Shown: positions 12,477 through 22,674, counted from the stretch's first letter. The stretch is DNA of 27,903 nucleotides from an uncultured Eubacteriales bacterium (GCA_934454655.1 CAKSFK010000023.1:1-27903); one strand, 5' to 3'. Translations and numbers: made by a program. Notes: generated by a model not told the origin, from the sequence alone.

Positions 12477-15400
12477 ATGAAAATAAATACTTTGTTATTG
12501 AAAAAGGCGGCAGGAATAACAGCGGCTGCGGCAATTACAGCCCAGCTGCTGATTCCCGCGATTAGTTCCGGTTCGCCGGTTGCGGCTTATTCGGTAAACG
12601 ATGAAACAAAAACCGTTACTTATACATTTGAGGACGGGAGTTTTGCCGACGGTATAAAACAAAACAGCTCCGCAATTGAAATTGACGGAACATCATCGGA
12701 ACTTACTTTTACTGACACTGCCGTAGCAAATATAAGCGGCAAAAAAGCCGCAAACTCATCTGCCGTAAACGTTGTGGGGCTGCCAAACGGCACAAGCCGC
12801 TCAAGCGGTAAAAAATACAGCTCGTCGGACGCATACCCGGCTCTTGCCGAGAAACACAACAACGTTTTAAGGCTTGGAGCAGACGGCAGCGAAGGCACCG
12901 TGAGCGGCGGAGTGTTGCTTAACAACGGCGAAACCGTTTTAACGCTCAAGGCCGGAAAATATATAATCGGGTTTGATTACTATGCAACAAACGCGGCAAA
13001 ACTCGAAATAATCAACAATGTTAAGAGCGTAAATAAAACAGACGGCGTTACCCGCATAGGGGATAAATATAACAGTGTAGACGCCATTTTGAACGGCGGC
13101 GATACGGTTATCGGTTCGTGGCAGACCGTGGCTCGCACAGTTGAAATCAAGAAATCCGCCAATATCGGCTTTTATGTTACGGGACTTGACGGCGAGTTGT
13201 TCCTTGATAACATAACCGTATCAACCGTATCAACCGTTTGCTTTGACGCAGATTGCGACGTTTTACCCATAAGCGGTAAGCCGGGTACGGAAGTAACGCT
13301 CCCCGATGAAGAGGATGTGGTTGTTTCGGGTAAGCGTTTTGAGGGATGGTATACCGATGCTGAATTTACCGTACCGGTTAATTCCTTAAAATATGCATTG
13401 CCGACAAACGAGATTAAGGTGACGCTCTATGCTAAAATGGCAAAAGTGCAGTCGGCTGAAACGGTTGCCGATTTTAACTTTGATGAGGGTAATTACAAGG
13501 ACTTTAAGACCAACACGTCGGTTGACGGAGTTAAGGTAAGCGGTGGGGCTTACAGTATTGTCGATTCGGTTGAAGGTGCTTCGGGCAGAACGCTCAGAAT
13601 ATACACTCCGGACGGACAAAGCCGCCATCTTGCGTTTAACAACGGTTCAAAATGGTTTACATTAGAACCCGGACAGTATACCGTTTCTTACAAGTATATG
13701 GTTAAGGATCGCCGTGCGAAGAAGGACGGCGCAAAGCTTTTATTTGTAAAAAATCTGCCGTTTGACAGTACCGCCTGGTCGGCACCTTTACAGGGTACGG
13801 CTGTAAGCCAAAATCTGTTTGATTTGGATGATGCGGGCTCGGACGGCAGCTGGCAGACGGGTTCTGCCGATATTTCAATAACGGACGATGAAAACGTTAA
13901 TTTCGGAATAAGGCAGGATAACCTGTATTTTGACGTTTATCTTGATGATATTATAATAACCAAGCAGGCTGCCAAAACGGTGACCGTTTCGTTTGAAACA
14001 AACGGAGGTTCCGTTATAGCGCCGATAAAGGGAGTTTCCGGCACAAAGCTAAGCACGGAAATACCGATAAAATCCGGCTTCAGGTTCGGCGGATGGTTTA
14101 CCGACGTAGGACTTACAAACAAGGCAGACGTGTTTTTCCCGCAGAATGACGCGGTATATTACGCCAAATGGCTTGACAGCACGATAAAAATCACGTTTGA
14201 CGGTGACTTTAAAACAGGCAATATTGCGGGCGTTCTTGTAGGCGGCGGTATGTTCAATATGGCAGGCGCTCCGGATAACGCGAATAACAAAACGCTTGTT
14301 GTGGGCGGAGTTCGCAATTTGTATGACGGCGCCGGCAGAGCAATGAAATTTAACGACGGCAAGGAGTTTTTAAGCCTTGACGCCGGGGATAACGTTGAGA
14401 TTACGTATAAATATTACATAAAGGACCGTCAGGGTGACAGCACAAACACAAAGGGTAACTTTAAGAATTACAGAGCCAATATAGATAATCCTCAGCTGTA
14501 CTTCATTGAAGGTGTTACAGGGAATACCGCCGGCAGTATTGACGGCACCAAATCAGCCGCCGCCGGCAAAAGCCCTGTTCAGTTGCTTGATGTTAAAAAC
14601 GGTGAGGCAAACAAGTGGCATACAGGTGCGGTGACCGTCGATATTAAAAAGGGCGGCGTTGTGGGAATTATCGCCGCATATGTTTGGGCTGACGTTTACT
14701 TTGATGATTTTGAGCTTAAAGTAACTAAGCCGAGGCAGGTGACAATAAGCTTTGATTCACAGGGCGGTTCGGACTGCGAAAATGTAATTGCCGGTGCCGG
14801 CTTTAGTTTCAGTCTGCCTACGCCCACGCGTGAAGGCTATAACTTCGGCGGTTGGTATACCAAGCCGAACGGCGACGGTACAAGAGCATCAGCAACAGCT
14901 CCGCAGGAAAACATAACCTACTACGCAAAATGGGTAAGTAATCAAACAGTTATAATCGACTTTGAAAACGGGCTGAAACCCGGTCACGTAAATAATGTCG
15001 GTTCTTCGTTCTTTACGGAGGGTGAAAGCAACGACGAACACGGTAAGGTTATGCTTTATAAACCTACCAATAACCTTGAAAGACCCAGAATGATGACAGA
15101 CGACGCTAAGGTCTTACCCAATACGGATTATATTATTTCGTTTGAGTACAACATTCGCTCACTTCCGAGTTCAAGTGCTTTTGAATTTGATTTTGCAACA
15201 AATCTGCACGATATTGTGTATCTTAATTATGACAGAATAGCCGGCAGAAATCTTCTTTCGGACGCAAAGCCCGGAAACACGAATGTTGTGGGTAAATGGA
15301 GAAGAACAAGCGTAATTATTCATACACCCGACAACGTCGGAAACGGTTACCTTGCGGCGTTCGGCAGTAACGGCGCGGGCGCTGAGATATGGTTTGACAA

Positions 15401-17798
15401 TATGGAAATAACACGCGTCGGCAGTGATTCCGACCCTGTTCTTTTTATAGACTACGGATATGACGGTCTGACCGAGATAAAACACGGTAAAGCGGGTGAG
15501 AAATACGTTCTCGGAATTCCGACAAATGCCAGATACACGTTTGAAGGCTGGACTGATGAAAACGGCAACGAAATTTCCGGGATAACCTACCCCGCGCACG
15601 GTGTGGTATATGCCTACGCAGTGTGGTTTAACAGCACTCCGCGTGTTGTAACGTTTGACGATATGCCCGAAAATTTGTCAACTAACGGGGGCGGCAGGTT
15701 TGTTACGGCTGTGTGCTTTGGTATTGCGGACGGTAAGGGTCAGAACGGGACTAAGGCACTCAGATATTCAAAAGGTACGGCAGAGTGGAAATTTACTGCT
15801 CTTAACGAGGGTAATTCAAACCTGACCGTTAAAAAGAATAAGACCTATAAGGTAAAGGTTCACTATTTCAGGGAAAACAACGATGGTTCTGTAAGCTTGC
15901 AGTTTGCAACCGCAAATCCCGGCAGCTGGTTCGGTGACCGTGTTGAACAGTCGAGCGCGGTTAAGCTTAAAAACGATAAGGGCAGTTGGCAGGAACTTAC
16001 ATTGTTTATGACGGCTAAGAATGACGGAGCGCTGTATCTCGGTGTATCCGGCAATTCTAAAGTAGTGGTTTGCTTTGATAATATTGAAATATCCGAAATG
16101 TCCCGAAATGATGTTATTCTCACATACACCTCGGAACAAACGTCAGAATCGTGGTATGTTGTGGGCAGAAAGGGCGAACCGATAAATTCAGCGGACGTTC
16201 CGGTTATCAACCCCAAGAATTACAGCTTTGCGGGCTGGTATACCGACAAGGACTTCACAAACGAGTTTAAGGGTACGGTGTTCCCCGCAAAATCGATGAC
16301 GGTTTATGCTAAGCTGATAATGTCACCGACATATGTAATCGACTTTACCGACTATCCTTATGAAGGCGATACGACAAGCTCTAAAATTTCGGCTTCGGTA
16401 ATGTCAATTTCACGCGGCGGACCTTCGTCCGACGGCGACGGATGCTCGCTGCTGTTCGATAATACAACCGAGAAACAGACAACGGAATCAAAGCGCATCC
16501 TTCTCGGCGCAGGCACTTCGGCTATGCCGCTTCAGGTCGGTGTTTCATATCTTATTTACTTTGATTATTATATTGAGAAGGGTAACGGCGGCGCACTGAC
16601 CGTTCTGTTTGCCTCAAGCTATAAGACCTCAATGTTCTCTTCCTTTAACTCATCCGACAGCGGTTCGCAATCCGCTAAATTTGACCTTAAAAAGAAAAAG
16701 ACCTGGTATACCGCGGCGTGTGCGGCAACATTTTCAAAGGCGACTGCCGACAATGTACTTGCGGGAATGATAAATGTAAGCCTTGACTCAAAGGTATACA
16801 TAGATAATATCAGGGTAAAGGCAATTGATAACGGATATTCCGCGCTTGTATTTTCATCATTGATTGGAAATCCGCCCGATCCCAAAATTGTTAAGACAGG
16901 CACTACCGTGAAGCTTCCGAATATGGGTGATGTGGATAAATTTAAGTTTATAGGCTGGAGAAATTCGGAAGAAAACGAAATTATAACCGAAAATACATTT
17001 ACGGTCACAAAAACGATCGGTCTTAGCGCGGAACACGTGGTAGCTGAATTTACCGAAGGTTTTGAGGATACAAAATATGCGTATGAGTTCGGCAAGGGCA
17101 ACTACGAGTCCGATTGGGAAATTTACGATTCGGCTGTAAGCGGCAATTCAAAAGATAACGTTCACAGCGGAAAACGCTCGCTGCACCGTATCGGCAAGGA
17201 ACCGTCTTTCAAGGCGTACAGCATACATTCAAACGAAAAGATGAATATTTATACGCTTTCCTGCCCAATGAGCTATACGGTTTCAATGTGGGTTAAGATT
17301 GAAAACCCGGTTCACAAGCTTGGCGCAATTGAAATTATGGACAACACAAGACCTATTGTTCCTTGGGCGTCCGAGGGCGAGCGCTACGCAATCGCCGCTA
17401 TTGCCGACATTGCCGACGGCAAGTGGCACGAAATAAGCTTTACGTTTAAGTCGGTTTCTCACTATCTTTCTATTGTTACTCCCGGCAATTTAAGTATCTA
17501 CATTGATGATATAACAATAAAATACGTCGGCGACAAGGAAAGCGACAAGAGCGTTATGTTCGAGGAGTATATTCCGCGATTCCTTAATCCCGACGGAACA
17601 TACTCTGCCGGCGACGCAAGCAACCTTGCGGCATACAGCATTGTAAACGGCAAAGGGCCCGAAGGCAATGCGGTTTTCGCAGGATTTACGGACTCGGTAC
17701 TGTTTGTAACAATAATCGTCTGCGGCGCGGCTGTTCTTACAGGGGTGCTTGGCTGTATGGCGGTGATTATTATAAAGAAAAAGAAAGGCGGCAAATAA
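12477..17798 (+). CDS. Giant membrane-anchored surface protein with alternating CBM-like modules and InlB B-repeats
   Basis: This 1773-aa exported protein probably binds glycans at the cell surface. After a signal peptide (1 to about 38) come seven beta-sandwich-like modules near 44-252, 326-498, 568-752, 823-982, 1054-1208, 1283-1452 and 1526-1686. Each ends in a similar last strand: LFLDNITV, VYLDDIII, VYFDDFEL, IWFDNMEI, VCFDNIEI, VYIDNIRV, IYIDDITI, the look of jelly-roll carbohydrate-binding modules. Between them sit six InlB B-repeat (Listeria-Bacteroides repeat) units, recognisable by F-x-GW(Y/F)TD and YAKW-type ends, for example GYNFGGWYT at 787-795. A transmembrane segment at about 1739-1766 and a KKKKGGK tail anchor it; there is no LPXTG. 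I see no catalytic motif. Its stop is followed directly by the GH16 ATG, so the two are translationally coupled. Confidence 0.85.
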   Translation: MKINTLLLKKAAGITAAAAITAQLLIPAISSGSPVAAYSVNDETKTVTYTFEDGSFADGIKQNSSAIEIDGTSSELTFTDTAVANISGKKAANSSAVNVVGLPNGTSRSSGKKYSSSDAYPALAEKHNNVLRLGADGSEGTVSGGVLLNNGETVLTLKAGKYIIGFDYYATNAAKLEIINNVKSVNKTDGVTRIGDKYNSVDAILNGGDTVIGSWQTVARTVEIKKSANIGFYVTGLDGELFLDNITVSTVSTVCFDADCDVLPISGKPGTEVTLPDEEDVVVSGKRFEGWYTDAEFTVPVNSLKYALPTNEIKVTLYAKMAKVQSAETVADFNFDEGNYKDFKTNTSVDGVKVSGGAYSIVDSVEGASGRTLRIYTPDGQSRHLAFNNGSKWFTLEPGQYTVSYKYMVKDRRAKKDGAKLLFVKNLPFDSTAWSAPLQGTAVSQNLFDLDDAGSDGSWQTGSADISITDDENVNFGIRQDNLYFDVYLDDIIITKQAAKTVTVSFETNGGSVIAPIKGVSGTKLSTEIPIKSGFRFGGWFTDVGLTNKADVFFPQNDAVYYAKWLDSTIKITFDGDFKTGNIAGVLVGGGMFNMAGAPDNANNKTLVVGGVRNLYDGAGRAMKFNDGKEFLSLDAGDNVEITYKYYIKDRQGDSTNTKGNFKNYRANIDNPQLYFIEGVTGNTAGSIDGTKSAAAGKSPVQLLDVKNGEANKWHTGAVTVDIKKGGVVGIIAAYVWADVYFDDFELKVTKPRQVTISFDSQGGSDCENVIAGAGFSFSLPTPTREGYNFGGWYTKPNGDGTRASATAPQENITYYAKWVSNQTVIIDFENGLKPGHVNNVGSSFFTEGESNDEHGKVMLYKPTNNLERPRMMTDDAKVLPNTDYIISFEYNIRSLPSSSAFEFDFATNLHDIVYLNYDRIAGRNLLSDAKPGNTNVVGKWRRTSVIIHTPDNVGNGYLAAFGSNGAGAEIWFDNMEITRVGSDSDPVLFIDYGYDGLTEIKHGKAGEKYVLGIPTNARYTFEGWTDENGNEISGITYPAHGVVYAYAVWFNSTPRVVTFDDMPENLSTNGGGRFVTAVCFGIADGKGQNGTKALRYSKGTAEWKFTALNEGNSNLTVKKNKTYKVKVHYFRENNDGSVSLQFATANPGSWFGDRVEQSSAVKLKNDKGSWQELTLFMTAKNDGALYLGVSGNSKVVVCFDNIEISEMSRNDVILTYTSEQTSESWYVVGRKGEPINSADVPVINPKNYSFAGWYTDKDFTNEFKGTVFPAKSMTVYAKLIMSPTYVIDFTDYPYEGDTTSSKISASVMSISRGGPSSDGDGCSLLFDNTTEKQTTESKRILLGAGTSAMPLQVGVSYLIYFDYYIEKGNGGALTVLFASSYKTSMFSSFNSSDSGSQSAKFDLKKKKTWYTAACAATFSKATADNVLAGMINVSLDSKVYIDNIRVKAIDNGYSALVFSSLIGNPPDPKIVKTGTTVKLPNMGDVDKFKFIGWRNSEENEIITENTFTVTKTIGLSAEHVVAEFTEGFEDTKYAYEFGKGNYESDWEIYDSAVSGNSKDNVHSGKRSLHRIGKEPSFKAYSIHSNEKMNIYTLSCPMSYTVSMWVKIENPVHKLGAIEIMDNTRPIVPWASEGERYAIAAIADIADGKWHEISFTFKSVSHYLSIVTPGNLSIYIDDITIKYVGDKESDKSVMFEEYIPRFLNPDGTYSAGDASNLAAYSIVNGKGPEGNAVFAGFTDSVLFVTIIVCGAAVLTGVLGCMAVIIIKKKKGGK

Positions 17799-19565
17799 AT
17801 GAGTAAAATTAAACTTACAGCGGTTATTTCATTTATAATGTCGTTTGTATTGCTTTTAACCTCGTGCGGAGGCGGCGGTAAATCGGCAAAGAAACTCACT
17901 GAAGCCGACTTTATGGCAGAGGACGGAACGTTTTTATACACACTGATTTATCCCGTCGGTTCTGAGGATAAAGAAAGCTATACAGAGGTTAAAAACATTT
18001 ATAATCAGCTTAGAAAGACCTTTGCGATAAAGGTTGTTCGCAAAAGCGACGCCGAGGCGGCGGAGTCCGATGATACATATGAAATTGTTTGCGGCGACAC
18101 AAGCCGCGCGGCAACCAAAACGGTTGCCGCCGAGCTTGCCGCCAACCGTGAAAACAGCGCGAACGATTTTATGATTAAGGTTATCGGCAAAAAGATTGTA
18201 ATTGTCGGCGGAAATGAAAAGGCAACCGTTAAAGGTCTGCGTTATTTTGTGGAGAAATTCTGCCAAAATGCGGAGGACCTTGCAAAGCTTAACGGTAAAT
18301 TCAGCTATATAGAAACAAACGATTACGCAATTAAGAATGTTTCGATTGCGGGCAAATCGTTAAACGGCTACACCGTGGTTGTTCCTAAAAAGCACTCGCT
18401 TTTGTGGACAGACGGCGTTGAAAAATTTACCGAGAATTTCTCAAAAAACGCGGGACTGGAAATTAAAACGGTTAAGGATACAGATACCGCGGCAACGGAT
18501 TACGAAATATTAATAGGCGATACCAACCGCGCCGAAAGTGCAGGGCTTACCGGTAAGCAATGGGTTGTAAAAATGAGCGGAAACAAGCTTGTTGTCGGCG
18601 GTACGGACGATATTCAGATATGCGCCGCAATAGCCCACCTTACCGATATGCAGGAAAAGTGCATAAAGGAAAAAACGGATTTCGTTATCCCGGCGGATTA
18701 CTCCGCTTCGGGAACAGCCGAAAAGGACGGTAATGCGTACTATCTTGCCTGGCACGACGAGTTCAACGGCAAAACGCTGGACCGTACAATGTGGAAGGAT
18801 CTGAGCTGGAACTCTAAGGAGGACCCGTCGGTTATGGGCGGAACCGTTTACAAGCCCGACGACCGCGACGTTTATGTTGAGGACGGCAAGATGGTTGTTC
18901 CCGCCAAACGCCTAAGCCGCGAGGATTTCCAGGCAGGTCAGCCCACAACAGAGGGAACACTTGCGGCGCGTTACGGTGTAATTGAGTTTTACGCAAAGTT
19001 CCCGAAATACCCCGTAACTACCGCCCTTTGGGCTACCACCGCGGCCTACGTCCTTGACCCCGTTAAGGGAAAGGTTGCAAAAAACAATGTTTTCAGTATG
19101 GAGCTTGATCTTGTTGAAAGCTTCGGAAGCGAGACTACCTATGCGGCAAACGTTCACCATACATCCACCAACGAGGATATGAATTATGCGATAACCAGCA
19201 GACATCTGTCCCTTGACGGCGGCAAATACGGAACAAAGAAAAAATTCACTTATAAAGAGGGTTCGCTGGCGGACGATTATCACTATTACTCCGTACGCTG
19301 GACGCCTTACGAAATGGTATTCGCGTTTGACGGCGACCCGTATTTTACCTATGACCTTGTGAGCGAAACAGACACATCGTTTGCAAGCGATCCGCAATAT
19401 TTTCTCGCGGGAGTTTCCTACGGTTCTGTCGGATACGGTCCTACCATTATTGGGGACGACGCTCCCAAGGAAACATCGCTTTATGTAGATTTCTTCAGAA
19501 TATACCAGAGCGACGCTTATGATAACGTCCTTTGGATAACTCCGGTGGGGTCTAAATTCTATTAA
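17799..19565 (+). CDS. GH16-family glycoside hydrolase lipoprotein with duplicated N-terminal domain
   Basis: This 588-aa surface lipoprotein probably cuts a beta-glucan or another GH16 substrate such as a galactan. The signal peptide ends LLLTSC with Cys23 as the lipid site. Residues about 40-155 and 188-290 look like two copies of one domain: YEIVCGDTSRA at 94-104 mirrors YEILIGDTNRA at 235-245, a motif seen in N-terminal domains of several glycosidases. The GH16 domain runs from about 313 (YYLAWHDEFNGKTLD) to 570. Its catalytic signature is ELDLVE, with Glu435 as nucleophile, Asp437 and Glu440 as acid/base. YYSVRWTPYEMVFAFDG at about 496-512 is a further family landmark. It follows the giant surface protein with no gap and precedes the kinase by 20 nt. 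Confidence 0.88.
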   Translation: MSKIKLTAVISFIMSFVLLLTSCGGGGKSAKKLTEADFMAEDGTFLYTLIYPVGSEDKESYTEVKNIYNQLRKTFAIKVVRKSDAEAAESDDTYEIVCGDTSRAATKTVAAELAANRENSANDFMIKVIGKKIVIVGGNEKATVKGLRYFVEKFCQNAEDLAKLNGKFSYIETNDYAIKNVSIAGKSLNGYTVVVPKKHSLLWTDGVEKFTENFSKNAGLEIKTVKDTDTAATDYEILIGDTNRAESAGLTGKQWVVKMSGNKLVVGGTDDIQICAAIAHLTDMQEKCIKEKTDFVIPADYSASGTAEKDGNAYYLAWHDEFNGKTLDRTMWKDLSWNSKEDPSVMGGTVYKPDDRDVYVEDGKMVVPAKRLSREDFQAGQPTTEGTLAARYGVIEFYAKFPKYPVTTALWATTAAYVLDPVKGKVAKNNVFSMELDLVESFGSETTYAANVHHTSTNEDMNYAITSRHLSLDGGKYGTKKKFTYKEGSLADDYHYYSVRWTPYEMVFAFDGDPYFTYDLVSETDTSFASDPQYFLAGVSYGSVGYGPTIIGDDAPKETSLYVDFFRIYQSDAYDNVLWITPVGSKFY

Positions 19566-19585
19566 TGGTTTGACGGAGTTTTAAA

Positions 19586-21001
19586 ATGAACTGTATTTTA
19601 TCAATTGACTGCGGGTTAACCAAGTCAAAATCGGCGGTATTCAATCAAAGAGGCGAGGTATTGCTTGAAAATGAGATAGATACTCCCCTAAAGGGTACTG
19701 CCATAAACACTGCGGCGCTCTGTAATGCGGTAACAACACTTATCTACGAATCAATTATCAACGGCGGCTTTTCGTCAAAGGATATTAAGGCAATATGCGT
19801 TTCGGGACACGGAAACGGGCTTTATATTATAGGTGAACACGGAATATTGCCGTATGCTTATTCCTCAATGTATACAGGCTCGAAAAGATACGTTCCTGAC
19901 ACGGAAAGCTCATTCCCGATTAATATTCAGTCTGCATGGAGCGGACAGCCGCTTGCAATTATTTCATACCTGCGTAATGAAGAACCGATGGTATTTTCAA
20001 AAATCAGAAAAGTTCTGTTCTGTAAGGATGTTATCAAATACATCCTTACAGGGCGCATCTGCACGGATTATACCGACGCTTCCGCCGGGGGAATGCTTAA
20101 TTACAAAACCGGAACCTACGATACCGAGCTTTTAAAGCTTTACGGGCTTGAGGACTGTGAGTATCTACTGCCTGAAATTTGCCACAGCACGGATATAATC
20201 GGCGGTGTTACGGAAAGTATGGCTCGGAAAACCGGACTTCGCGCAGGCACACCGGTTATAGGCGGTCTTTTCGATGTTAACAGCTGTATGGTGGGCGCAG
20301 GGGTCATAAGGCCGGATAAATATTGCATTATTTCGGGAACATGGGGCATAAACAGCGCCGTTGTTGAAGGGCCGGTGCAAATAAAGGGAATAACCCAATG
20401 CTGTAATTTTTGTTCCCCGGAAAGATTTATGTGCATAGATTCCGCACCGACGTCCTGCGTTAACCTTGAATGGTTTTTAAGAAATATAATCGAGGGAATA
20501 AGCTTTGAAGAGGCTGATATAATTGTTGAAAAACAGCCGGTAAGCGAGCTTATTTATCTGCCGTACATATATAAGCCTATGGACCTTAATGTTAACGGCG
20601 GGAGTTTTATCGGGCTTACGCACAATCATAACTACAAGGATATGCTCAGGGCTGTCTTTGAGGGAATTGTGTTCGACCACGTTTACAGAATTGAAAAGCT
20701 TAAGGAAAACGGCATTGTTTACGACAGCGCCGTGCTCACCGGCGGCGCGTCCCGCAGTTCGGTATTTTGCAGGATGTTTTCCGACTGCCTTGGAATTAAG
20801 ATTTACACAACCGTCAATTCTCAGACAGGCACGCTGGGCGTTGCCGTTTTGGGTGCGGTGGCTGTCGGTATTTATCCTGACATTGAAACCGCGACACAGA
20901 AAATGGTGTGCATTAAGCAGTGCTACGAGCCGAGGGTCAACAGCGCACTGACGCTTAAGTACAAAAGGTTTAAAAAGTATTTGGCGGAGTTTCGGCAATA
21001 A
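19586..21001 (+). CDS. FGGY-family carbohydrate kinase
   Basis: This cytoplasmic sugar kinase of 471 aa phosphorylates a ketose or polyol with ATP. The N-terminal phosphate-binding segment SIDCGLTKSKSAVFN and the second-domain segment GGLFDVNSCMVGAG, with the likely catalytic Asp, fit the FGGY family. The C-terminal signature GLTHNHNYKDMLRAVFEG followed by TGGASRSSVFCRMFSDCLG is typical. The run GHGNGLYIIGEHG near residue 75-87 resembles L-xylulose kinases of the LyxK type, from memory, so a pentulose substrate is possible. GACGGAG precedes the ATG. It is followed by an SDR and a class II aldolase, so its product is probably the aldolase substrate or precursor. Confidence 0.85.
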   Translation: MNCILSIDCGLTKSKSAVFNQRGEVLLENEIDTPLKGTAINTAALCNAVTTLIYESIINGGFSSKDIKAICVSGHGNGLYIIGEHGILPYAYSSMYTGSKRYVPDTESSFPINIQSAWSGQPLAIISYLRNEEPMVFSKIRKVLFCKDVIKYILTGRICTDYTDASAGGMLNYKTGTYDTELLKLYGLEDCEYLLPEICHSTDIIGGVTESMARKTGLRAGTPVIGGLFDVNSCMVGAGVIRPDKYCIISGTWGINSAVVEGPVQIKGITQCCNFCSPERFMCIDSAPTSCVNLEWFLRNIIEGISFEEADIIVEKQPVSELIYLPYIYKPMDLNVNGGSFIGLTHNHNYKDMLRAVFEGIVFDHVYRIEKLKENGIVYDSAVLTGGASRSSVFCRMFSDCLGIKIYTTVNSQTGTLGVAVLGAVAVGIYPDIETATQKMVCIKQCYEPRVNSALTLKYKRFKKYLAEFRQ

Positions 21002-21020
21002 GGGATAAGAGGGAGAATTT

Positions 21021-21761
21021 ATGGATTATAAAATAGACGGTAAGATTGCACTGGTAACGGGCGCGGCAGACGGCTGCGGCAAGGCAATAGCCGAAAAGCT
21101 TGCGGGCGAGGGCGTTAAGGTCATTCTTCACGACCTGTCTTTTAAAGAAGAGGCGTTAAAGAATAACGCCGCCGCAATAGGAAACGGAGCCGAATATGTC
21201 ACGGCTGACTTGAGCCGTACGGAAGAGATCGAAGAGCTGTGGAAGAAAACAGGGGATATTGATATTCTTGTTAACAACGCGGGAATATGGCCTACGGCAT
21301 ATGTAACCGATATGACGCCCGACTCCTTTAAAAAGACCCTTGATATTGACCTTGTTGCTCCGTTTTTGCTGTGCAAGCTTTTTGTTAACAATTGCATTCA
21401 AAAAAACAAAAAGGGTAAAATTGTAAATATGGTATCTCAGGCGGCGTTTCACGGTTCAACATCGGGTCACGCTCATTATGCCGCCGCAAAAGCGGGTCTT
21501 GTTGCGTTCACGGTTTCGCTTGCGCGCGAGGTTGCGCCGAAGGGCATTAACGTTAATGCGGTAGCACCCGGTATGATGCGTACGCCTATGAATAAGGACG
21601 CGCTCTCGGAAAGGGAGGACGATTATCTTAAACGTATTCCTTTGCGTAGAATAGCCGACCCGTCGGAAGTGGCGGCGGCGGTTGTGTTCCTGTGCGGCGC
21701 GGAATCGGATTATATGACCGGCGCTACGCTTGACGTAACCGGCGGAATGTTAATGCGTTAA
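21021..21761 (+). CDS. Short-chain dehydrogenase/reductase (first copy)
   Basis: This 246-aa NAD(P)-dependent oxidoreductase is of the classical SDR type. The cofactor loop TGAADGCG lies near residues 14-21, NNAG at about 86-89, and the catalytic Ser-Tyr-Lys set within MVSQAAFHGS and HYAAAKAG. The C-terminal YMTGATLDVTGGM is characteristic of sugar and polyol dehydrogenases in this group. AGAGGGAG precedes the ATG, which lies 19 nt after the kinase stop. Its position between a kinase and an aldolase suggests it interconverts a polyol or sugar acid with the ketose that the kinase uses. Exact substrate is unknown. Confidence 0.88.
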   Translation: MDYKIDGKIALVTGAADGCGKAIAEKLAGEGVKVILHDLSFKEEALKNNAAAIGNGAEYVTADLSRTEEIEELWKKTGDIDILVNNAGIWPTAYVTDMTPDSFKKTLDIDLVAPFLLCKLFVNNCIQKNKKGKIVNMVSQAAFHGSTSGHAHYAAAKAGLVAFTVSLAREVAPKGINVNAVAPGMMRTPMNKDALSEREDDYLKRIPLRRIADPSEVAAAVVFLCGAESDYMTGATLDVTGGMLMR

Positions 21762-21786
21762 TTCTTTTGAAAGAGGTAATATTAAG

Positions 21787-22674
21787 ATGTTAGTTACAAT
21801 GAAGGAAATGCTTGCGGACGCAAGGGAAAAGAAGTATGCTGTCCCTGCGTTTGATGTCAGCAATTATGAAATGGTGAAAGCGGTTATCGATGTCTGCGAG
21901 GAGGAGCGGTCGCCGGCACTGTTTATGTGCCTGAAGCCGGATATGCAGAATAAGGGCATTAAATTTATAACCGCAATGATAAGAGAGGCGGCAGAGCAGT
22001 ACTCCGTTCCGGTTTGTATGCATCTTGACCACGCAACAGAGCTTGACGACATTAAGGAAGCAATAGATAACGGCTTTTCTTCGGTTATGTATGACGGCTC
22101 GGTCCTTCCGTTCGAGCAAAACGCCGCTAAAACGCTTGAGGTAACAAAAATAGCTCACGCAAAAGGCGTTACCGTTGAGGCGGAATTGGGGCACGTGGGC
22201 GACGCGATCGCCGGCACGGGCGAGGATGTTCTTGCAAAGAACAGCAATGCAAAGGTGGATAACCCCGAGGATACTCTAACCGATCCCGAGGAAGTTAAAA
22301 GGTTTATTGAAATAACCGATGTTGACGCTCTTGCGGTGGCAATAGGAACTTCCCATGGCGTTTATCGCAGCACTCCGACACTCAGAATAGACAGATTAAA
22401 GGAAATTGACAGCATAAGCAAATCCCCGCTCGTTCTTCACGGCGGGAGCGGTACGCCCGATGACCAAGTAAGGGAAGCAATTAAACACGGAATAACCAAA
22501 ATTAATATTTATTCTGAAGTGCTTAACGGACTTAACAGCGGGCTTCGCGATAAGCTTAACAGCATACAAAACCTTTCAATGTGGCCTGTGTATGTGTTTG
22601 AGGACGCAAATAACCGTATGCGCGAGGTTATAAGGAATAAAATCAGAACTTTCGGGAGCAATGACAGAGTATGA
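21787..22674 (+). CDS. Class II ketose-bisphosphate/ketose-phosphate aldolase
   Basis: This 295-aa zinc-dependent aldolase of the Fba/GatY/KbaY family should split a phosphorylated ketose to dihydroxyacetone phosphate plus an aldehyde. Zinc and catalytic residues can be seen in MHLDHATEL (His and Asp), EAELGHVG, IGTSHGVY (His) and VLHGGSGTPDD (His), followed by ITKINIYSE. The loop between AELG and LTDPEE is about 11 residues longer than in E. coli KbaY as I recall it, so this may be a specialised branch with a different substrate. AGAGGTAA lies before the ATG. The stop overlaps the next start by 4 nt (ATGA). Confidence 0.88.
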   Translation: MLVTMKEMLADAREKKYAVPAFDVSNYEMVKAVIDVCEEERSPALFMCLKPDMQNKGIKFITAMIREAAEQYSVPVCMHLDHATELDDIKEAIDNGFSSVMYDGSVLPFEQNAAKTLEVTKIAHAKGVTVEAELGHVGDAIAGTGEDVLAKNSNAKVDNPEDTLTDPEEVKRFIEITDVDALAVAIGTSHGVYRSTPTLRIDRLKEIDSISKSPLVLHGGSGTPDDQVREAIKHGITKINIYSEVLNGLNSGLRDKLNSIQNLSMWPVYVFEDANNRMREVIRNKIRTFGSNDRV

